Below, one piece after another: positions 5,706 to 7,234 of a stretch of 7,234 bases of DNA. The notes under the pieces are model-generated. The model had not been told where the DNA came from. It searched no databases and was given only the letters and a program-made list of their open reading frames with translations. The DNA lies in assembly GCA_008501575.1 (NCBI GenBank), contig QQUO01000109.1, forward strand, positions 1-7,234, in the 5' to 3' direction. Within the stretch, counting starts at the first letter, position 1. Each line of letters opens with the position of its first letter. A program made the position numbers and the translations under genes. This DNA comes from Pseudomonadota bacterium. GTDB taxonomy: Bacteria; Pseudomonadota; Gammaproteobacteria; Xanthomonadales; Marinicellaceae.

Positions 5706-7234
5706 TGAATCTCCTCAATTAGAAGTAACTGTTGATAAATTGCATCAACATTGGGTAATACAAGTCCAGCCGCATCTGCCAGGGGTGTATAACAATCGCT
5801 GCCGGTCAATAGTTGAATCTGCTGGCTTGCAGTGGTTACCGTACTTAATACAGTGACAACCCCTTCTCCGACACAACCTGAGCGCCTGCCTTCATCAACC
5901 ACTAAAATTTTATCAAATTCTCGGGCAATTTGCTTGATTGCTTTTTCATTTAAGGGTTGTAACCACCTTAAATCCATTACTTGCACCTGTTTTTGGTGCA
6001 TATCAGCTAACTTTTTAGCGGCTTTTAGGCTTAATAAAACACCATTCCCATAGGTGATAATTAATATGTCTTTGGCTTTGCTGTGATAAACCCGAGGCTG
6101 CCCTAAAGGCATATAAACACCGGCCTCAGGATAGTGGGTATTCCATAAGCCATCACCTTCTTGATACAAGTCCTTTTGCATATACAAAGCAATTGGCTCG
6201 ATAAAAACCGACACCCGTTTATCCACTTGCGATAAGGCTGTCAGGGTACGCATCATACTGACCGCATCATCACCCCGAGAAGGACAAGCCACAATTAAAC
6301 CGGGAATATCCCGTAAAGCCGTGATTGAATTGTCATTATGGAAGTGACCACCAAAGCCTTTTTGATAACCCAGGCCAGGGATTCGAATAACCATCGGATT
6401 TGAAAATTGGCCATTGGAAAAAAACTGCAGGCTGGCCGCCTCGCCACGAATTTGATCACAGGCATTATGAAAATAGGCCAAATATTGAATTTCCGGTACC
6501 GGCAACAATCCAAGGGTGGCATAACCCTGAGCCAGACCTAAAATGGTTTGTTCATCCAATAAAGTATTAAACACACGTTTGGCACTGAACAGTTTGAATA
6601 AATTTTTTGTGACTGTATACACCCCACCCTTTTGAGCCACATCTTCCCCGAATACAATCATATTCGAATAGCTTAACATGAGGTCCTGTAAACCTCTGTT
6701 AATTTGAATGGCCATGTGTTTCGGTGCTTGTTTTTCAGGTAACTGTTTGTCACCACCAAAATGAGCCAGACGTTTTTCTGATTGCATAGAACCGGCTTGT
6801 TGATATACAGCAGTTTCATTTAACGGTGCCAAGGGGGCGGCCACCTCGTCTAATGTAACTAATTTTTTGCGAACATGGGCTTGTTCTGCTTTGGCCATAC
6901 ATTCATCATAAACTTTATGATAAAAATCAATAATTTCACTGGGTTTTTTAATGCTATGATTAATGATGCTGGCAGCGGTTTTGATGAGTGGATCTTTGGC
7001 TTCATCAGCCAATAAATCAGTCATTTTACGGTAATCCACTTCAAAATCAGTTCCTGCATGCCCCATCAAACGGGTGGTTTTTAGATGTAAAAAAACCGGT
7101 TTTCGTTCCTGACGACAAAAATCAACCGCCCTTTTTACCTGTAAAAAGCCGGTTTCAATATCCAAGCCATCGGCGGCAAAATACTGCATACCCGGCCGAT
7201 ATTTAAAGCTTTCAGCAATCCAGTTTTCCGGTGT
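5702..7234 (-). CDS. Fused E1 alpha-beta 2-oxoacid dehydrogenase, C-terminal 510 residues (partial)
   Basis: This is a thiamine diphosphate-dependent E1 component that decarboxylates a 2-oxoacid and passes the acyl group to lipoyl-E2. Alpha and beta subunits are fused in one chain. The frame runs open through the right edge, so the ATG at 7189 is internal; the 15 codons before it read TPENWIAESFKYRPG, typical alpha sequence. Numbering from the edge, the alpha tail covers about 1-125, with TTRLMGHAGTDF at 53-64 followed by a YR pair (68-69). A linker runs to about 172. The beta half follows, with VFGEDVAQKGGVYTVT (194-209, E197 the expected TPP-activating glutamate), EIQYLAYFHNACDQIRGEA, and the Transketolase_C part with VVDEGRRSGCVGEG near 440. 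The substrate (pyruvate, branched-chain or another 2-oxoacid) cannot be settled from this. The alpha TPP-binding half lies outside the window, as should any E2/E3 genes and the operon promoter. Confidence 0.92.
   Translation of the reverse strand, partial: TPENWIAESFKYRPGMQYFAADGLDIETGFLQVKRAVDFCRQERKPVFLHLKTTRLMGHAGTDFEVDYRKMTDLLADEAKDPLIKTAASIINHSIKKPSEIIDFYHKVYDECMAKAEQAHVRKKLVTLDEVAAPLAPLNETAVYQQAGSMQSEKRLAHFGGDKQLPEKQAPKHMAIQINRGLQDLMLSYSNMIVFGEDVAQKGGVYTVTKNLFKLFSAKRVFNTLLDEQTILGLAQGYATLGLLPVPEIQYLAYFHNACDQIRGEAASLQFFSNGQFSNPMVIRIPGLGYQKGFGGHFHNDNSITALRDIPGLIVACPSRGDDAVSMMRTLTALSQVDKRVSVFIEPIALYMQKDLYQEGDGLWNTHYPEAGVYMPLGQPRVYHSKAKDILIITYGNGVLLSLKAAKKLADMHQKQVQVMDLRWLQPLNEKAIKQIAREFDKILVVDEGRRSGCVGEGVVTVLSTVTTASQQIQLLTGSDCYTPLADAAGLVLPNVDAIYQQLLLIEEIH

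Noticed and set aside
7187..7189. ATG as the true start of the E1 gene
   Set aside because: The frame remains open to the window edge and the upstream codons read as conserved E1 alpha sequence, so the gene is truncated by the window rather than starting here.

Overview
The window looks like chromosomal DNA of a low-to-moderate-GC gammaproteobacterium. The basis is close resemblance of GlnRS, ApaH and PyrE to their enterobacterial and pseudomonad counterparts, and a pyrE gene divergent from an exonuclease III/Crc-family gene, an arrangement known around crc in Pseudomonas. No genus can be named. I see no rRNA, tRNA, CRISPR, transposase or phage gene. Codon use and base composition look even throughout.

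Region 1 (1-1819, minus strand) is a housekeeping run read in the order pyrE (orotate phosphoribosyltransferase), apaH (Ap4A hydrolase, 5 nt downstream), then the N-terminal 102 codons of glnS (glutaminyl-tRNA synthetase), cut by the left edge. Region 2 (1820-1917) is a 98-bp divergent intergenic stretch. It holds an extended -10 promoter facing right and a 7-bp inverted repeat that, read toward pyrE, is followed by a T-rich stretch. Region 3 (1918-2685, plus strand) is an exonuclease III-family gene. Its product resembles Pseudomonas Crc in sequence and position but keeps every catalytic residue. A 10-bp-arm hairpin (2684-2713) separates it from the convergent operon to the right.

Region 4 (2721-7234, minus strand) is the most interesting part, a tightly packed operon read right to left. 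It starts with a fused 2-oxoacid dehydrogenase E1 alpha-beta polypeptide, cut by the right edge. Next come a class III adenylate cyclase with a C-terminal FHA domain, a 26-codon hydrophobic microprotein, an XpaC-family membrane protein and a TelA-family protein. The junctions are a 4-nt TTGA stop/start overlap, two 1-nt TAATG overlaps and an 11-nt gap. The four downstream genes each have a clear Shine-Dalgarno sequence. The layout implies that cAMP synthesis, phosphothreonine recognition and an XpaC/TelA envelope or stress module are produced together, coupled to a central-carbon enzyme. This functional link is inference. The microprotein, tied to both neighbours by overlapping codons, is the best candidate for something undescribed.
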